This document shows positions 1 to 11,289 of a stretch of DNA of 64,000 nucleotides, piece after piece. Location: contig NZ_JBEXNL010000015.1 in NCBI RefSeq assembly GCF_040611135.1, forward strand, positions 1 through 64,000. Direction: 5' to 3'. The position numbers were made by a program, and so were the translations under genes. The DNA comes from Tsukamurella sp040611135. GTDB lineage: Bacteria; Actinomycetota; Actinomycetes; Mycobacteriales; Mycobacteriaceae. The notes below the pieces were generated by a model. The model was not told the DNA's origin. It was given only the letters and a program-made list of their open reading frames with translations, and did not search any database. Within the stretch, counting starts at the first letter, position 1; every line of letters starts with the position of its first letter.

Positions 1-102
1 CGCCTCGTCGGCATCCTCCACGGCTGCCTCGCCAGCCGAAACCGCTACAACGAGACCACCGCCTGGCGTCACCGAACTGAAATCGACGCACACGCCGCTT
101 GA
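1..102 (+). CDS. C-terminal end of a transposase (IS110-like?), cut by the window edge
   Basis: The first 33 codons read in frame to a TGA at 100-102. They give a tail with LVGILHGCL followed by an AW-HR stretch, which resembles the C-terminal end of actinobacterial IS110-type transposases. The rest of the gene lies outside the window, so neither family nor integrity can be confirmed. No inverted repeat is visible in the 40 bp before the next gene; IS110 elements often lack them. Confidence 0.45.
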   Translation, partial: RLVGILHGCLASRNRYNETTAWRHRTEIDAHAA

Positions 103-145
103 CTCCCTACGCCCCTGGGATGTCTAGTCCTGACACACTGTTCGT

Positions 146-1092
146 GTGACTGGGGTGACGATCGTCGGTGCGGGTGTGATCGGTCTGTCGTGCGCGGTGC
201 GCCTGCTGGAGGCGGGGCACGACGTGCGCGTGTACGGGCGGGCGCTCCCGCCGTCGGCGCCGGGAGCGGAGCGGGCGGGCCGCGTCGACACCGTGACCTC
301 GGCCGTGGCCGCCGCAGTCTGGTACCCCTACCTCGCCGAGCCCCGCGACCGGGTCGGCGGCTGGTCGGCGACCGCGCTCACAGCATTCACGGACCTCGCC
401 GCCCGGGGCGTCGACGGTGTCGTCATGACGCCGGGCACGGAGATCTTCCGCAAGCCCGTCCCGGAGCCGTGGTGGGCATCAGCGGTGCCGTCGGTCGAGC
501 GGGTCCTCGAGCCGCGTCCCGGGTACGCCGAGGGCTGGAGCTTCGTCTCGCCGGTGATCGAGATGCCCGTCTACCTGCCCTGGCTCGCGGGGCGCGTGCG
601 GGAGCTGGGCGGCACCGTCGAACAGCGCGACGTACGGTCGCTCGACGAGCTGAACGGGCTCGTCGTCAACGCGACCGGGCTCGGCGCGCGCGAGCTGGTC
701 GGCGACGCGTCGATGGAGCCGGTCCGCGGGCAGGTCGTCCGCCTCGAGCAGGTGGGCGTCGACCGCTGGTGGATCGACGATTCCGCCCTGGACCTGGGTG
801 TGACCACCTACGTGGTGCCGCGCTCGCGCGACATCGTCGTCGGCGGCACGGAGGACCACGGCGCAGAGGACCTCACCGTGGACCCCGCCACCGCCGACGC
901 CATCCTCGAGCGGGCCCGGGACCTCGTACCCGAGCTGCGCGATGCGCGGGTGCTGGGCCACAACGTCGGCCTGCGGCCCTCCCGCCCGACGGTGCGCCTC
1001 GAGCGCGAGGGGGACGTCGTGCACTGCTACGGACACGGCGGCGCCGGGGTCACGCTGAGCTGGGGCTGCGCGGACGAGGTCGCGGCGCTCGT

Positions 1093-1096
<4 letters not shown>
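146..1096 (+). CDS. D-amino-acid oxidase family FAD enzyme
   Basis: The 316-residue product would oxidatively deaminate D-amino acids to 2-oxo acids, ammonia and hydrogen peroxide in the cytosol. It opens with a Rossmann FAD motif (GAGVIGLS, residues 8-15). It keeps the DAO-family C-terminal hallmark: a GLRPSRPTVRLE stretch that should hold the substrate-binding Arg, then a Gly-rich GHGGAGVTLSWG near residue 300 that contacts the flavin. Length is normal for the family. The start is a GTG with no strong Shine-Dalgarno. Its stop overlaps the lysX start as ATGA, so the two are probably translationally coupled. I infer the family from motifs; the exact substrate is unknown. Confidence 0.85.
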
Positions 1097-4485
<3,389 letters not shown>

Positions 4486-4504
4486 CGGCGGGGTGTGGTC
4501 GCGC

Positions 4505-5623
4505 TCAGCCGGCGGCGACACCCCAGTGCAGGACGCGCGCCGTGAACAGGACCAGGCCCAGGGACACCGTCGCCACGACGACCAGGCCGACGACGGCGAC
4601 GGCGAGGGGCCGCCACCCCGTCCGCGCGATCTCGCGGAGGTCGGTGTTGAGGCCGACCCCCGCGAAGGTGAGCAGGAAGGCCCACTTCGAGAAGTTCGCG
4701 AGGCTCGCGAGGCCGCCCTTGTCGATCACGTGGAAGGTGGCCAGCGCCGAGACCGCGAGGAAGCCGAGCACGAACTTCGGGAACTTGTCCCAGACGAACC
4801 GCGCCTTCGCACCCACGCCGGGGGCGATCGCGTCCGCCTGCCCGCGGGAGGCCCAGTACACCGCGAAGCCGAGCACGACGAAGCCGATCAGCGCGTTGCG
4901 CGTGGACTTCACGACGACGGCGAGCTTGCCCGCCTCGTCGGAGAACAGATAGCCGGTGGCGGTGGTCTCGGCGGTGTTGTCCACTGCGAGGCCGGCCCAG
5001 AGACCGAACTCGTGGTCGGTGAGGCCGATCAGGTGACCGAGAGCGGGGAGCGTGAACAGAGACACCGCGCCCAGCGCGAGGATGGCCGTGATCGCGTACG
5101 AGACGTCGGAGTTCCGCGCGCGGATCGCGCCGCGGGCGGCGACGATGGCCGAGACCCCGCAGATCGAGGTCCCGATCGCGAGCAGGCTGCCGAGCTTGCC
5201 GGACAGGCCGAGCAGCCGTGCGACCAGCAGGATGATCGCGCCCGCGATCGTCATGTCGACCAGGATGAGCAGGAAACTCGTGCCGCCCAGCTTCGCGACG
5301 TCGCCGAGCACGAACCGTGAGCCGAGCGCGATGATGCCGATCTTGAGCCAGAACTCGTAGCTGCCGATCCCGGGCCGGAAGATCTTCGGGATCCCGACGG
5401 TGTTCGCCACCACCAGACCGAACAGGATCGCCCACAGGACGTACTCGATGTTCGGGAAGGTCCAGTGATGGGCCTTGACGGTGCCGTTCACCCAGGACTC
5501 GGTGACTTTCGCCAGCAACCCGATCGCCAGGAGCAGCAGGACCCCGGGCGCATAGGCCAGGAGTCGCTGCGGGCCGGGCGGCGCCTCGATGACGGTGTCA
5601 CCCGCCGCAGTGTCCGCGGTCAC
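4505..5623 (-). CDS. YeiH/UPF0324 family membrane transporter (putative sulfate exporter)
   Basis: A 372-residue polytopic membrane protein with about ten hydrophobic segments. It shows the family's characteristic stretches WAILFGLVVANTVGIP, GIIALGSRFVLGD and CGVSAIVAARGAIRA. Database entries call the family putative sulfate exporters, but the substrate is not firmly established. I start it at the GTG at 5623, not at the far-upstream open frame, because this GTG overlaps the TGA of a 31-codon membrane-peptide ORF (GTGA) and the preceding frame is low-complexity. Members are usually about 340-370 residues, which fits. It converges with lysX. Confidence 0.85.
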   Translation of the reverse strand: MTADTAAGDTVIEAPPGPQRLLAYAPGVLLLLAIGLLAKVTESWVNGTVKAHHWTFPNIEYVLWAILFGLVVANTVGIPKIFRPGIGSYEFWLKIGIIALGSRFVLGDVAKLGGTSFLLILVDMTIAGAIILLVARLLGLSGKLGSLLAIGTSICGVSAIVAARGAIRARNSDVSYAITAILALGAVSLFTLPALGHLIGLTDHEFGLWAGLAVDNTAETTATGYLFSDEAGKLAVVVKSTRNALIGFVVLGFAVYWASRGQADAIAPGVGAKARFVWDKFPKFVLGFLAVSALATFHVIDKGGLASLANFSKWAFLLTFAGVGLNTDLREIARTGWRPLAVAVVGLVVVATVSLGLVLFTARVLHWGVAAG

Positions 5624-5715
5624 CAGCCGATCCTCGGCAGCACGCCGGCGACGGCCGCCAGCACGATCACACCGGTCACGATGACAGACCACCAGTCGGC
5701 GTCGAGATTCTTCAC
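5620..5715 (-). CDS. 31-residue single-pass membrane peptide, translationally coupled to the YeiH transporter
   Basis: GTG start at 5715, stop TGA at 5620-5622. The product begins MKNLDADWWSVIVTG and continues as one hydrophobic helix (VIVLAAVAGVLP) before a short RIGW tail. It is too short for ordinary gene calling. Support: the stop overlaps the transporter's GTG start by GTGA, the hydrophobic stretch is flanked by polar residues, and it fills the gap to the divergent DUF2277 gene. By analogy with MetS and other small transporter subunits, it may be an accessory subunit of the permease. The role is inference. Confidence 0.55.
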   Translation of the reverse strand: MKNLDADWWSVIVTGVIVLAAVAGVLPRIGW

Positions 5716-5789
5716 GTGAGCGAGCCTGTCGGTGCCGTGTCCGGATCGGAAGGGTTCCGATCCGGCGGATTCGAACGTAGCGTGGATGC

Positions 5790-6071
5790 ATGTGCCGCAA
5801 CATCACTGAACTGCGCGGGCTCGAGCCCGCGGCCACCGACGAGGAGATCGAGGCCGCCGCGCGCCAGTACGTGCGCAAGGTCTCCGGCGTGCAGAAGGTG
5901 AGCGATGCCAATCGCGAGGCCTTCGAGCTCGCCGTCGCCAAGGTGACCGCCGCCACGGAGGAACTGCTCGACGCGCTGCCCGCGCGCCGGCAGCCGCCGA
6001 AGACGGTGCCGCCCCTGCGGCGCCCGGAGGTTCGGGCGCGCATCGCGGCGCGCGCTGCGGCCGCGGGCTGA
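5790..6071 (+). CDS. DUF2277 family protein
   Basis: A 93-residue soluble protein that matches DUF2277 from its first residues: MCRNI, a short loop, then EPAATDEEIEAAARQYVRKVSG. The rest is helical and ends in a basic Arg/Ala-rich tail. The family has no assigned function. It is divergent from the YeiH/membrane-peptide pair with about 75 bp between starts, which must hold both promoters. It converges on the secreted-protein gene 4 bp downstream. Start ATG at 5790; no clear Shine-Dalgarno. Confidence 0.85.
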   Translation: MCRNITELRGLEPAATDEEIEAAARQYVRKVSGVQKVSDANREAFELAVAKVTAATEELLDALPARRQPPKTVPPLRRPEVRARIAARAAAAG

Positions 6072-6075
6072 GTGA

Positions 6076-6903
6076 TCAGTCGCTGTGAGCTGTGCTGACG
6101 TCCGTCCCCGCGTCGGCAGTGCTGTCGGCGGTCCGCTGCGTCCCGCCGCTCCGGGACAGTGCGTCGGACAGGATCGCGGCGTTCTCCGTCGCGACGGCGC
6201 CCGCCGCGTCCGCGCCGGCGGACACCGCCGCTGAGGGGTCACCCGTGCCCGCCAGCGTCGTGGCCGCGGCGTTCGCCGTCTGCGTCGCGCCGAGCAGGGA
6301 GAGCTCGGGGACGTAGAACGCCGCCGCGAAGAAGGTGTTCGTGGTTCCCACCACCGCGGTCTCCACCGGACCCTGCGGAGCGGGCGCGCTGCCGAACGGC
6401 GGCGGCGTGGTCAACGGCGGGGGAGTCGGGGCCACGGGCGGCAGCGGTTCCTGCAGGGCCGCCAGCAGATCCGTGCGCAGCGCGCCGACGGTGCCGGTGC
6501 CCTCGCCGATCCGCATCAGGTCGATCGTCCCCACGAGCACGCCGTTCTGGAACCGCGGCACGACCTGGTTCAGGTCGTTGCCGATGATGCCGGTCATCGC
6601 CGCGTTCGCCGGTGCCGACACGGCAGCGGCGCCGGCCCCGAGCGCGGCGAGCGGGGTCCGGCCCGCCCCGACGGCCATCAGGGCCGCGCCGGGCGCGGCG
6701 ACCAGCCCGGCCGGCACCGTCAGGACGCCCTGCGCGGCGTAGGGGCAGATCGCGGAGCAGTTCTGCAGCTGGTTCCGCGCGAACTGCTGCAGCAGCGCCC
6801 CGGCGGGCGGGGGACTCGCGGACGGCGCGGCCGCGGCGGGAACGGCCGTCCCGAGCACCGCCGCGGAGAGTGCCGCCAGGGTCACGGGGATCCGGATACG
6901 CAT
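6076..6903 (-). CDS. secreted protein of unknown function
   Basis: The 275-residue product starts with a Sec signal peptide (MRIRIPVTLAALSAAVLG, cleavage probably after the AAAAP region near residue 27). The mature part has two closely spaced Cys (NCSAIC) that could form a disulfide. It then has Ala/Gly-rich helical segments, a Pro-rich hinge (TPPPLTTPPPF, about 165-175) and a Thr/Ser/Asp-rich C-terminus. I recognise no catalytic motif. It resembles the Ala/Pro-rich exported proteins of mycolic-acid bacteria only in style. It is divergent from the ABC exporter operon; a long dyad lies between them. Confidence 0.7.
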   Translation of the reverse strand: MRIRIPVTLAALSAAVLGTAVPAAAAPSASPPPAGALLQQFARNQLQNCSAICPYAAQGVLTVPAGLVAAPGAALMAVGAGRTPLAALGAGAAAVSAPANAAMTGIIGNDLNQVVPRFQNGVLVGTIDLMRIGEGTGTVGALRTDLLAALQEPLPPVAPTPPPLTTPPPFGSAPAPQGPVETAVVGTTNTFFAAAFYVPELSLLGATQTANAAATTLAGTGDPSAAVSAGADAAGAVATENAAILSDALSRSGGTQRTADSTADAGTDVSTAHSD

Positions 6904-6942
6904 GAGGGAAATCTACGCCGAACATGATGTGGATCACAGGGT

Positions 6943-6978
6943 CGGATCCACCCCGGTCTCCACCCGCGGGTGGATCCG
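6943..6978. promoter_or_regulatory. 11-bp inverted repeat in the divergent promoter region
   Basis: CGGATCCACCC at 6943-6953 is repeated as its exact reverse complement at 6968-6978, with a 14-bp gap. It sits between the divergently transcribed secreted protein and ABC exporter, 31 bp before the ABC start. It may be an operator for a dimeric regulator or a leader hairpin; there is no U-run, so it is not a terminator. Confidence 0.4.
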
Positions 6979-7009
6979 GGCGCGGTCGCCGCAGGGCAGC
7001 GTGGGCGGC

Positions 7010-7930
7010 ATGTCCACGGCACTCGAACTCCGATCACTGACCAAGACCTATCCCGCCGCCGACGGCGGTGTCATGACCGCGGTCGACACCCTCGACCTGA
7101 CGATCGAATCCGGCGAGGTCGTCGCCTTCCTGGGCCCGAACGGCGCCGGCAAGAGCACCACCATCGACATGATCCTCGGCCTGATCCCGCCCGACGCGGG
7201 GACGGTCACCGTCTTCGGCGGGACGCCCGGGGAGGCGGTCGCGCAGGGCCGCGTGGCCGCGGTCCAGCAATCGGGCGGCCTGCTGCCCACTCTGACGGTG
7301 CAGGACACCGTCGACCTGGTCGCGGCTCTGCATCCCGGCTCGGACCCCCGCGCCGCGATCGCCCGCGCGGGCATCGACGGGATCCGCACGCGGCAGGTCG
7401 GGAAGTGCTCCGGCGGCCAACAACAGGCCCTGCGGTTCGCGCTCGCGCTGCTCGCGGAGCCGGACCTGCTGATCCTCGACGAGCCCACCGCGGGCATGGA
7501 CGTCGACGCCCGCCGCCGCTTCTGGGCGTCGGTCCGCGCCGACGCCGGACGCGGCTCGACGGTCCTGTTCGCGACGCACTACCTCGACGAGGCGGACCAG
7601 TTCGCCGACCGCGTCGTCATGATCGCGCGCGGCTCGATCGTCGCCGACGGCCCGACCGCCGAGGTCCGGGCCGTCGCCACCGGCCGGCAGCTCTCCGCCG
7701 TCGTCGGGTCCGACGGTGCCTCCGCCCTCCTCGCCGCCGTTCCCGGCGTCCGGGTGGCCGAGGTGCGGGGCGCGCGCACCGTCTTTACCGCCGACGCGGA
7801 GGCCTCCGACGAGGCCCTGCGGTTCCTGCTCACCCGTACCGACGCGCGCGACGTCGAGGCCACGACGCACGGCCTGGAGGACGCGTTCGTCGCCCTCACC
7901 ACGGAGCTCACGAAGGAGAACGCACGATGA
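7010..7930 (+). CDS. ABC transporter ATP-binding protein (ABC-2/DrrA-type exporter)
   Basis: A 306-residue nucleotide-binding subunit for an exporter. Walker A is GPNGAGKS (about residue 45), the signature is CSGGQQQ with an unusual Cys before the SGG, Walker B is LLILDEPTAGMD, and the switch His is in FATHYLDEAD. A C-terminal extension of about 80 residues is typical of DrrA-like exporter ATPases. I chose the ATG at 7010 (preceded by GGGCGGC) over upstream in-frame codons because homology begins at once (LELRSLTKTYP). The stop overlaps the permease start by ATGA. Substrate unknown; drug or lipid export would be usual. Confidence 0.9.
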   Translation: MSTALELRSLTKTYPAADGGVMTAVDTLDLTIESGEVVAFLGPNGAGKSTTIDMILGLIPPDAGTVTVFGGTPGEAVAQGRVAAVQQSGGLLPTLTVQDTVDLVAALHPGSDPRAAIARAGIDGIRTRQVGKCSGGQQQALRFALALLAEPDLLILDEPTAGMDVDARRRFWASVRADAGRGSTVLFATHYLDEADQFADRVVMIARGSIVADGPTAEVRAVATGRQLSAVVGSDGASALLAAVPGVRVAEVRGARTVFTADAEASDEALRFLLTRTDARDVEATTHGLEDAFVALTTELTKENAR

Positions 7931-8688
7931 CCACCACCCTCGCGGGGCTCACTCCCCGCTTCCTCGCGCTCGACATCCGTCGACAGCTGCGCAACCGCCA
8001 GACGCTGATCATCACGACGGTGCTGCCGGTGATCCTCTACGTCGCCCTGTTCCGGCAGAAGGGGGTCGACGTGCGGTTCGCCCACGGCGACTTCGCGTCC
8101 TGGATGGCGGCGGGGCTCGCGCTCTACGGTGCCGCGTCGGCCGCCACCACGACCGCGGCGCAGGTGGCGGTCGAAAGGTCGACGGGCTGGGTCCGCACGG
8201 TGCAGCTGACGCCGCTGCGGCCCGCGGGGTACCTCGCGTCGAAGGTGATCGGCGCGCTCACCGTCGCCGCAGTGCCGGTGCTCGTGATCGCGGTGCTGGC
8301 GCTGGCGACCGGCGCGCAGGTGGAGACCGGCGCCTTCGCCGCGGCCCTGCTCATCGCCTGGCTGGGCTCCGCCGTGTTCGGCGCCCTCGGGCTGGCGCTG
8401 GGCCTCGCACTGCGACCCGAGATCGTGATGCACGTGCCGGGACTGTTGCTGACCGTGCTGGCCTTCGCGGGCAACGTGTTCCTGCCGCTCTCGGGCTGGG
8501 CGCTGACGGCTGCTCAGTTCACGCCGATGTACGGGGTCGCGACGCTCGCGCGGTACCCGATCACCGGCGGCTGGCAGTTCTCGGGGGCGCACGTCTCGCC
8601 GCTCGTCGCGGTGGTGAACATCATCGTGTGGTTCGCGGTGTTCGCCGGGCTCGGAGCCATCGCCTACCGGCGCAGCGCCGCCCGGTGA
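7927..8688 (+). CDS. ABC-2 type permease
   Basis: A 253-residue membrane subunit with six predicted transmembrane segments, pairing with the ATPase it overlaps (ATGA at 7927). The N-terminus carries the ABC-2 family pattern LALDIRRQLRNRQTLIITTVLPVI. The middle shows LTPLRPAGYLASKVIGAL, the cytoplasmic coupling region after TM2. One ATPase plus one permease suggests a homodimeric exporter such as a daunorubicin-resistance-like or YadH-like system. No regulator is adjacent, so the substrate cannot be guessed. Confidence 0.85.
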   Translation: MTTTLAGLTPRFLALDIRRQLRNRQTLIITTVLPVILYVALFRQKGVDVRFAHGDFASWMAAGLALYGAASAATTTAAQVAVERSTGWVRTVQLTPLRPAGYLASKVIGALTVAAVPVLVIAVLALATGAQVETGAFAAALLIAWLGSAVFGALGLALGLALRPEIVMHVPGLLLTVLAFAGNVFLPLSGWALTAAQFTPMYGVATLARYPITGGWQFSGAHVSPLVAVVNIIVWFAVFAGLGAIAYRRSAAR

Positions 8689-8704
8689 GCGGATTCCGCA
8701 CGAT

Positions 8705-8732
8705 TGTGAGCTGCATCACATCGGCGTAATCT
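8705..8732 (+). promoter_or_regulatory. Perfect Crp/GlxR-type site and -10 box of the DUF5313 gene
   Basis: TGTGA-GCTGCA-TCACA at 8705-8720 is an exact match to the TGTGA-N6-TCACA consensus bound by cAMP-dependent Crp/GlxR regulators of Actinobacteria. A TAATCT -10 box follows at 8727-8732. A start 7 nt later would be at the ATG (8739), so the mRNA may be leaderless. The Crp site would then be centred near -26, where binding usually represses. Confidence 0.6.
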
Positions 8733-8738
8733 GGGGGT

Positions 8739-9128
8739 ATGTCCACTACCCGAACCACACCGAACCTCCTCGAGCGGGTGAAGTACCTCATGGGGATGCG
8801 CCTGCCCGACTCCATGCACGACTGGGTGGTCAACGACGCCACCGGCCCCGGCCACAACCGTCGCTTCTTCATCCGTGGGGCACTGATGTTCGTGCCCTTC
8901 CTCGTCGTCGCGCTGGCCCTGCCCTCGCCGCTGTGGGTCAAGCTCGCCCTCGTCGCGATGATGGCGCTGCCCGCCATCGTCTTCGTCGGCGGCCTGCGCT
9001 CGATCTACCTGCAGGAACTGCTCGCCGATAACGGCATCGACCCGCACACCGAGAGTGGTAGCCAGCTCGCCGAGCATCGTCGTCGCGCGGCGGTGTACGA
9101 GGAGAAGTACCGGCACCGGGCGGCGTAG
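8739..9128 (+). CDS. DUF5313 family membrane protein
   Basis: A 129-residue protein with the DUF5313 pattern: RLPDSMHDWVVNDATGPGHNRR, then two closely spaced transmembrane helices (about residues 48-85), then a charged C-terminal tail. Topology suggests a hairpin with both ends in the cytoplasm. No function is known for the family. The ATG coincides with the predicted transcription start, and a perfect Crp-type operator covers the promoter, so expression probably responds to cAMP and carbon status. Confidence 0.8.
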   Translation: MSTTRTTPNLLERVKYLMGMRLPDSMHDWVVNDATGPGHNRRFFIRGALMFVPFLVVALALPSPLWVKLALVAMMALPAIVFVGGLRSIYLQELLADNGIDPHTESGSQLAEHRRRAAVYEEKYRHRAA

Positions 9129-9137
9129 CCTCGCCGG

Positions 9138-10016
9138 GTGACGGTAGAACGCTCCTGGGAGCCGGGGCACGTGCTGGACCTGCACGGCACCGTCGGCGTC
9201 CTCCGCCGGGGCGCGGGCGACCCGGCGTACGCCCGCACGCCCGACGGTGCGCTGTGGCGCGCCGTGCACACGCCCGACGGCCCGGGGACGCTGCGGCTGC
9301 GCCTGGCCGGGGGTGTCGTGACGGCCCAGGCGTGGGGGAGCGGCGCGCCCTGGCTGCTGGAGAACGCGCCCGCGATGGCGGGCGAGCACGACGACCCGTC
9401 CGCCCTGGTGCCGCGACACGCGATCGTCGAGCGAGCCGTCGCGGCCTCGCCGGGGCTGCGCCTGACCAGGTCGAACCGCGTATGGGAAACCCTGGTACCC
9501 ACCGTTCTCGAACAGAAGGTCGTCGGCGCCGAGGCGTTCCGGGCGTGGCGTTACCTGCTGCGGCGGCACGGCACCGTCGCGCCCGGGCCCGACGGGCGTC
9601 CCGACCTGCGGGTCCCGCCGCCGCGGGAGGGGTGGGCCGCGATCCCGGATTGGGAGTGGCACCGGGCCGGCGTGGAGCCGGTGCGGATGCGGACGATCGT
9701 CGGTGCGAGCGCCGTCGAGGTCGAGCATCGCCCGGGGCGGCTCGGGGCGCTGCCGGGGGTCGGACCATGGACCGTCGGCGAGTTGCTCGGGCGGGCCTGC
9801 GGCGACCCCGACGCCGTTCCGGTGGGCGACTACCACCTGCCGCGGATCGTGGGAATGGGTCTGGCGGGCGAGGCGTTGGACGATGCCGGGATGCTCGAGG
9901 TCCTCGAGCCCTACCGCGGGCAGCGCGGCCGGGTGGTCAGGCTGCTCGTCCGGGCGGGGGTGGACCGCGAACGACGGGGCCCGCGCGTGCCGGTCCGGGA
10001 CTACCGGGCATGGTGA
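9138..10016 (+). CDS. AlkA-like DNA-3-methyladenine glycosylase (HhH-GPD family)
   Basis: A 292-residue protein that should excise alkylated bases from DNA in base-excision repair. The helix-hairpin-helix is visible as LGALPGVGPWTVGELLGRA (about residues 198-216). It is followed by the GPD-type loop with the likely catalytic Asp in VPVGDYHLP (about 230). The N-terminal half resembles the AlkA beta-fold only loosely, as in many actinobacterial members annotated DNA-3-methyladenine glycosylase 2. There are no Cys for a C-terminal iron-sulfur cluster. The GTG start at 9138 lies 9 bp after the DUF5313 stop, so the two may be co-transcribed. Confidence 0.8.
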   Translation: MTVERSWEPGHVLDLHGTVGVLRRGAGDPAYARTPDGALWRAVHTPDGPGTLRLRLAGGVVTAQAWGSGAPWLLENAPAMAGEHDDPSALVPRHAIVERAVAASPGLRLTRSNRVWETLVPTVLEQKVVGAEAFRAWRYLLRRHGTVAPGPDGRPDLRVPPPREGWAAIPDWEWHRAGVEPVRMRTIVGASAVEVEHRPGRLGALPGVGPWTVGELLGRACGDPDAVPVGDYHLPRIVGMGLAGEALDDAGMLEVLEPYRGQRGRVVRLLVRAGVDRERRGPRVPVRDYRAW

Positions 10017-10027
10017 CGGCAACTCTT

Positions 10028-10057
10028 TTGACCATGGTGAGTTCAGCACGGTAAGCT
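10028..10057 (+). promoter_or_regulatory. Promoter of the str operon
   Basis: TTGACC (10028-10033), an 18-bp spacer and TAAGCT (10052-10057) form a good sigma-70/SigA-type promoter. Transcription would begin near 10064, about 295 nt before rpsL. A near-palindrome, CCTGATG-AA-CATCAGG, lies just downstream at 10069-10084. Confidence 0.6.
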
Positions 10058-10063
10058 GGGGAG

Positions 10064-10358
10064 CCGTGCCTGATGAACATCAGGACGATCTCACGTGTCT
10101 GTGCGTAGGCCGGGTGACCGGAACCGCCCACAGGTGCGCGACACGCCCGACCTCGGGGTACGTGCGGGGCGGGTAGCTACTTCCCGGAAACGGGACTGAC
10201 CAGCGGAAACGGCGAGAGTCGTGGAAGCGGGTGGGGCCGCGCTGCGGAGTTCCGACCTTCGTTGAGGTCGGGGACTGCCCGGAGCTACAACCGCAGCAGT
10301 AGGAACACGTCGGCCGCACGGCCGACGAAGCCGAAGAACGTAAGGAAACAGCGCTTCT
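10064..10358 (+). promoter_or_regulatory. Long structured 5' leader of rpsL
   Basis: About 295 nt with no convincing gene. It can form several hairpins: 10069-10084, CCGACCT/AGGTCGG at 10252-10271, and GTCGGCC/GGCCGAC at 10309-10326. The last lies just before the AAGGA ribosome-binding site (10342-10346). Ribosomal-protein leaders are often regulatory, but no match to a named element can be claimed from sequence alone. Confidence 0.45.
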
Positions 10359-10733
10359 ATGCCGACTATCAACCAGCTGGTCCGTAAGGGCCGCCGGGAC
10401 AAGGCGTCCAAGACGAAGGTGGCCGCCCTCAAGGGCTCGCCGCAGCGTCGCGGCGTCTGCACCCGCGTCTACACCACGACCCCGAAGAAGCCGAACTCGG
10501 CGCTTCGTAAGGTCGCCCGCGTCCGCCTGACCAGCTCGGTCGAGGTCACCGCGTACATCCCCGGTGAAGGCCACAACCTTCAGGAGCACTCGATGGTGCT
10601 CGTCCGCGGCGGTCGTGTGAAGGACCTCCCGGGTGTTCGCTACAAGATCATTCGCGGCTCGCTCGACACCCAGGGTGTCAAGAACCGCAAGCAGGCGCGG
10701 AGCCGCTACGGCGCGAAGAAGGAGAAGGGCTGA
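10359..10733 (+). CDS. rpsL: 30S ribosomal protein S12
   Basis: 124 residues, complete. It starts MPTINQLVRKGRR and contains the decoding-centre loops TTTPKKPNSALRKVARVRL (with the Lys43-equivalent) and YIPGEGHNLQEHS, then RGGRVKDLPGVRY (with the Lys88-equivalent). Both lysines are wild type, so streptomycin sensitivity at this gene is expected. First gene of the str operon; its stop overlaps the rpsG start (TGATG). Confidence 0.98.
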   Translation: MPTINQLVRKGRRDKASKTKVAALKGSPQRRGVCTRVYTTTPKKPNSALRKVARVRLTSSVEVTAYIPGEGHNLQEHSMVLVRGGRVKDLPGVRYKIIRGSLDTQGVKNRKQARSRYGAKKEKG

Positions 10734-11203
10734 TGCCTCGTAAGGGACCGGCGCCCAAGCGCCCCGTCGTCAATGACCCCGTCTACGGCTCGCCCGTGGT
10801 CACCCAGCTCGTGAACAAGGTGCTCCTGGACGGCAAGAAGTCCACCGCCGAGCGCATCGTCTACGGCGCCCTCGAGGCGACCCGTGAGAAGACCGGCACC
10901 GATCCGGTTCTCACGCTGAAGAAGGCGCTCGACAACGTGCGCCCGTCGCTCGAGGTCAAGAGCCGCCGCGTCGGTGGCGCCACCTACCAGGTGCCGATCG
11001 AGGTGAAGGCCGGTCGCGCCAACACCCTCGCGCTGCGCTGGCTGGTGACCTTCACGCGGCAGCGTCGCGAGAAGACCATGATCGAGCGGCTCGCCAACGA
11101 GATCCTCGACGCGAGCAACGGTCTGGGCGCTTCGGTGAAGCGTCGCGAGGACACCCACAAGATGGCCGAGGCCAACCGGGCGTTCGCGCACTACCGCTGG
11201 TGA
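10733..11203 (+). CDS. rpsG: 30S ribosomal protein S7
   Basis: 156 residues, the standard bacterial length. It starts MPRKGPAPKRPVVNDPVYGS and has the conserved GGATYQVPIEVK hairpin that reaches the E site, then AIRWL-type and HKMAEANRAFAHYRW C-terminal motifs. S7 nucleates the 30S head and binds the 16S 3' major domain. Translationally coupled to rpsL by a 1-nt overlap. A strong GC hairpin separates it from fusA. Confidence 0.98.
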   Translation: MPRKGPAPKRPVVNDPVYGSPVVTQLVNKVLLDGKKSTAERIVYGALEATREKTGTDPVLTLKKALDNVRPSLEVKSRRVGGATYQVPIEVKAGRANTLALRWLVTFTRQRREKTMIERLANEILDASNGLGASVKRREDTHKMAEANRAFAHYRW

Positions 11204-11212
11204 CTTGATCTC

Positions 11213-11240
11213 GGGCCGGCCGCCCCACGGCGGCCGGCCC
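11213..11240 (+). promoter_or_regulatory. GC-rich hairpin between rpsG and fusA
   Basis: GGGCCGGCCGCC, loop CCAC, GGCGGCCGGCCC: a perfect 12-bp stem. No U-run follows, so it is more likely a processing, stability or partial-attenuation site than a true terminator. Confidence 0.5.
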
Positions 11241-11289
11241 GGGTCACCGGAGTTCCACCCATCCTTCAACGAGAACGAGGCTTACCACC

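Noticed and set aside
190..1092. In-frame 301-codon extension in front of lysX
   Set aside because: It is the shadow of the oxidase gene in another frame, Arg/Gly-rich; lysX homology begins at 1093.
6926..6939. Second Crp-like site (ATGTGGATCACA) before the ABC exporter
   Set aside because: The arms have the wrong spacing for TGTGA-N6-TCACA.
10069..10084. CCTGATG-AA-CATCAGG as an intrinsic terminator
   Set aside because: A two-base loop cannot form a stable RNA hairpin and no U-run follows; listed only as part of the leader.
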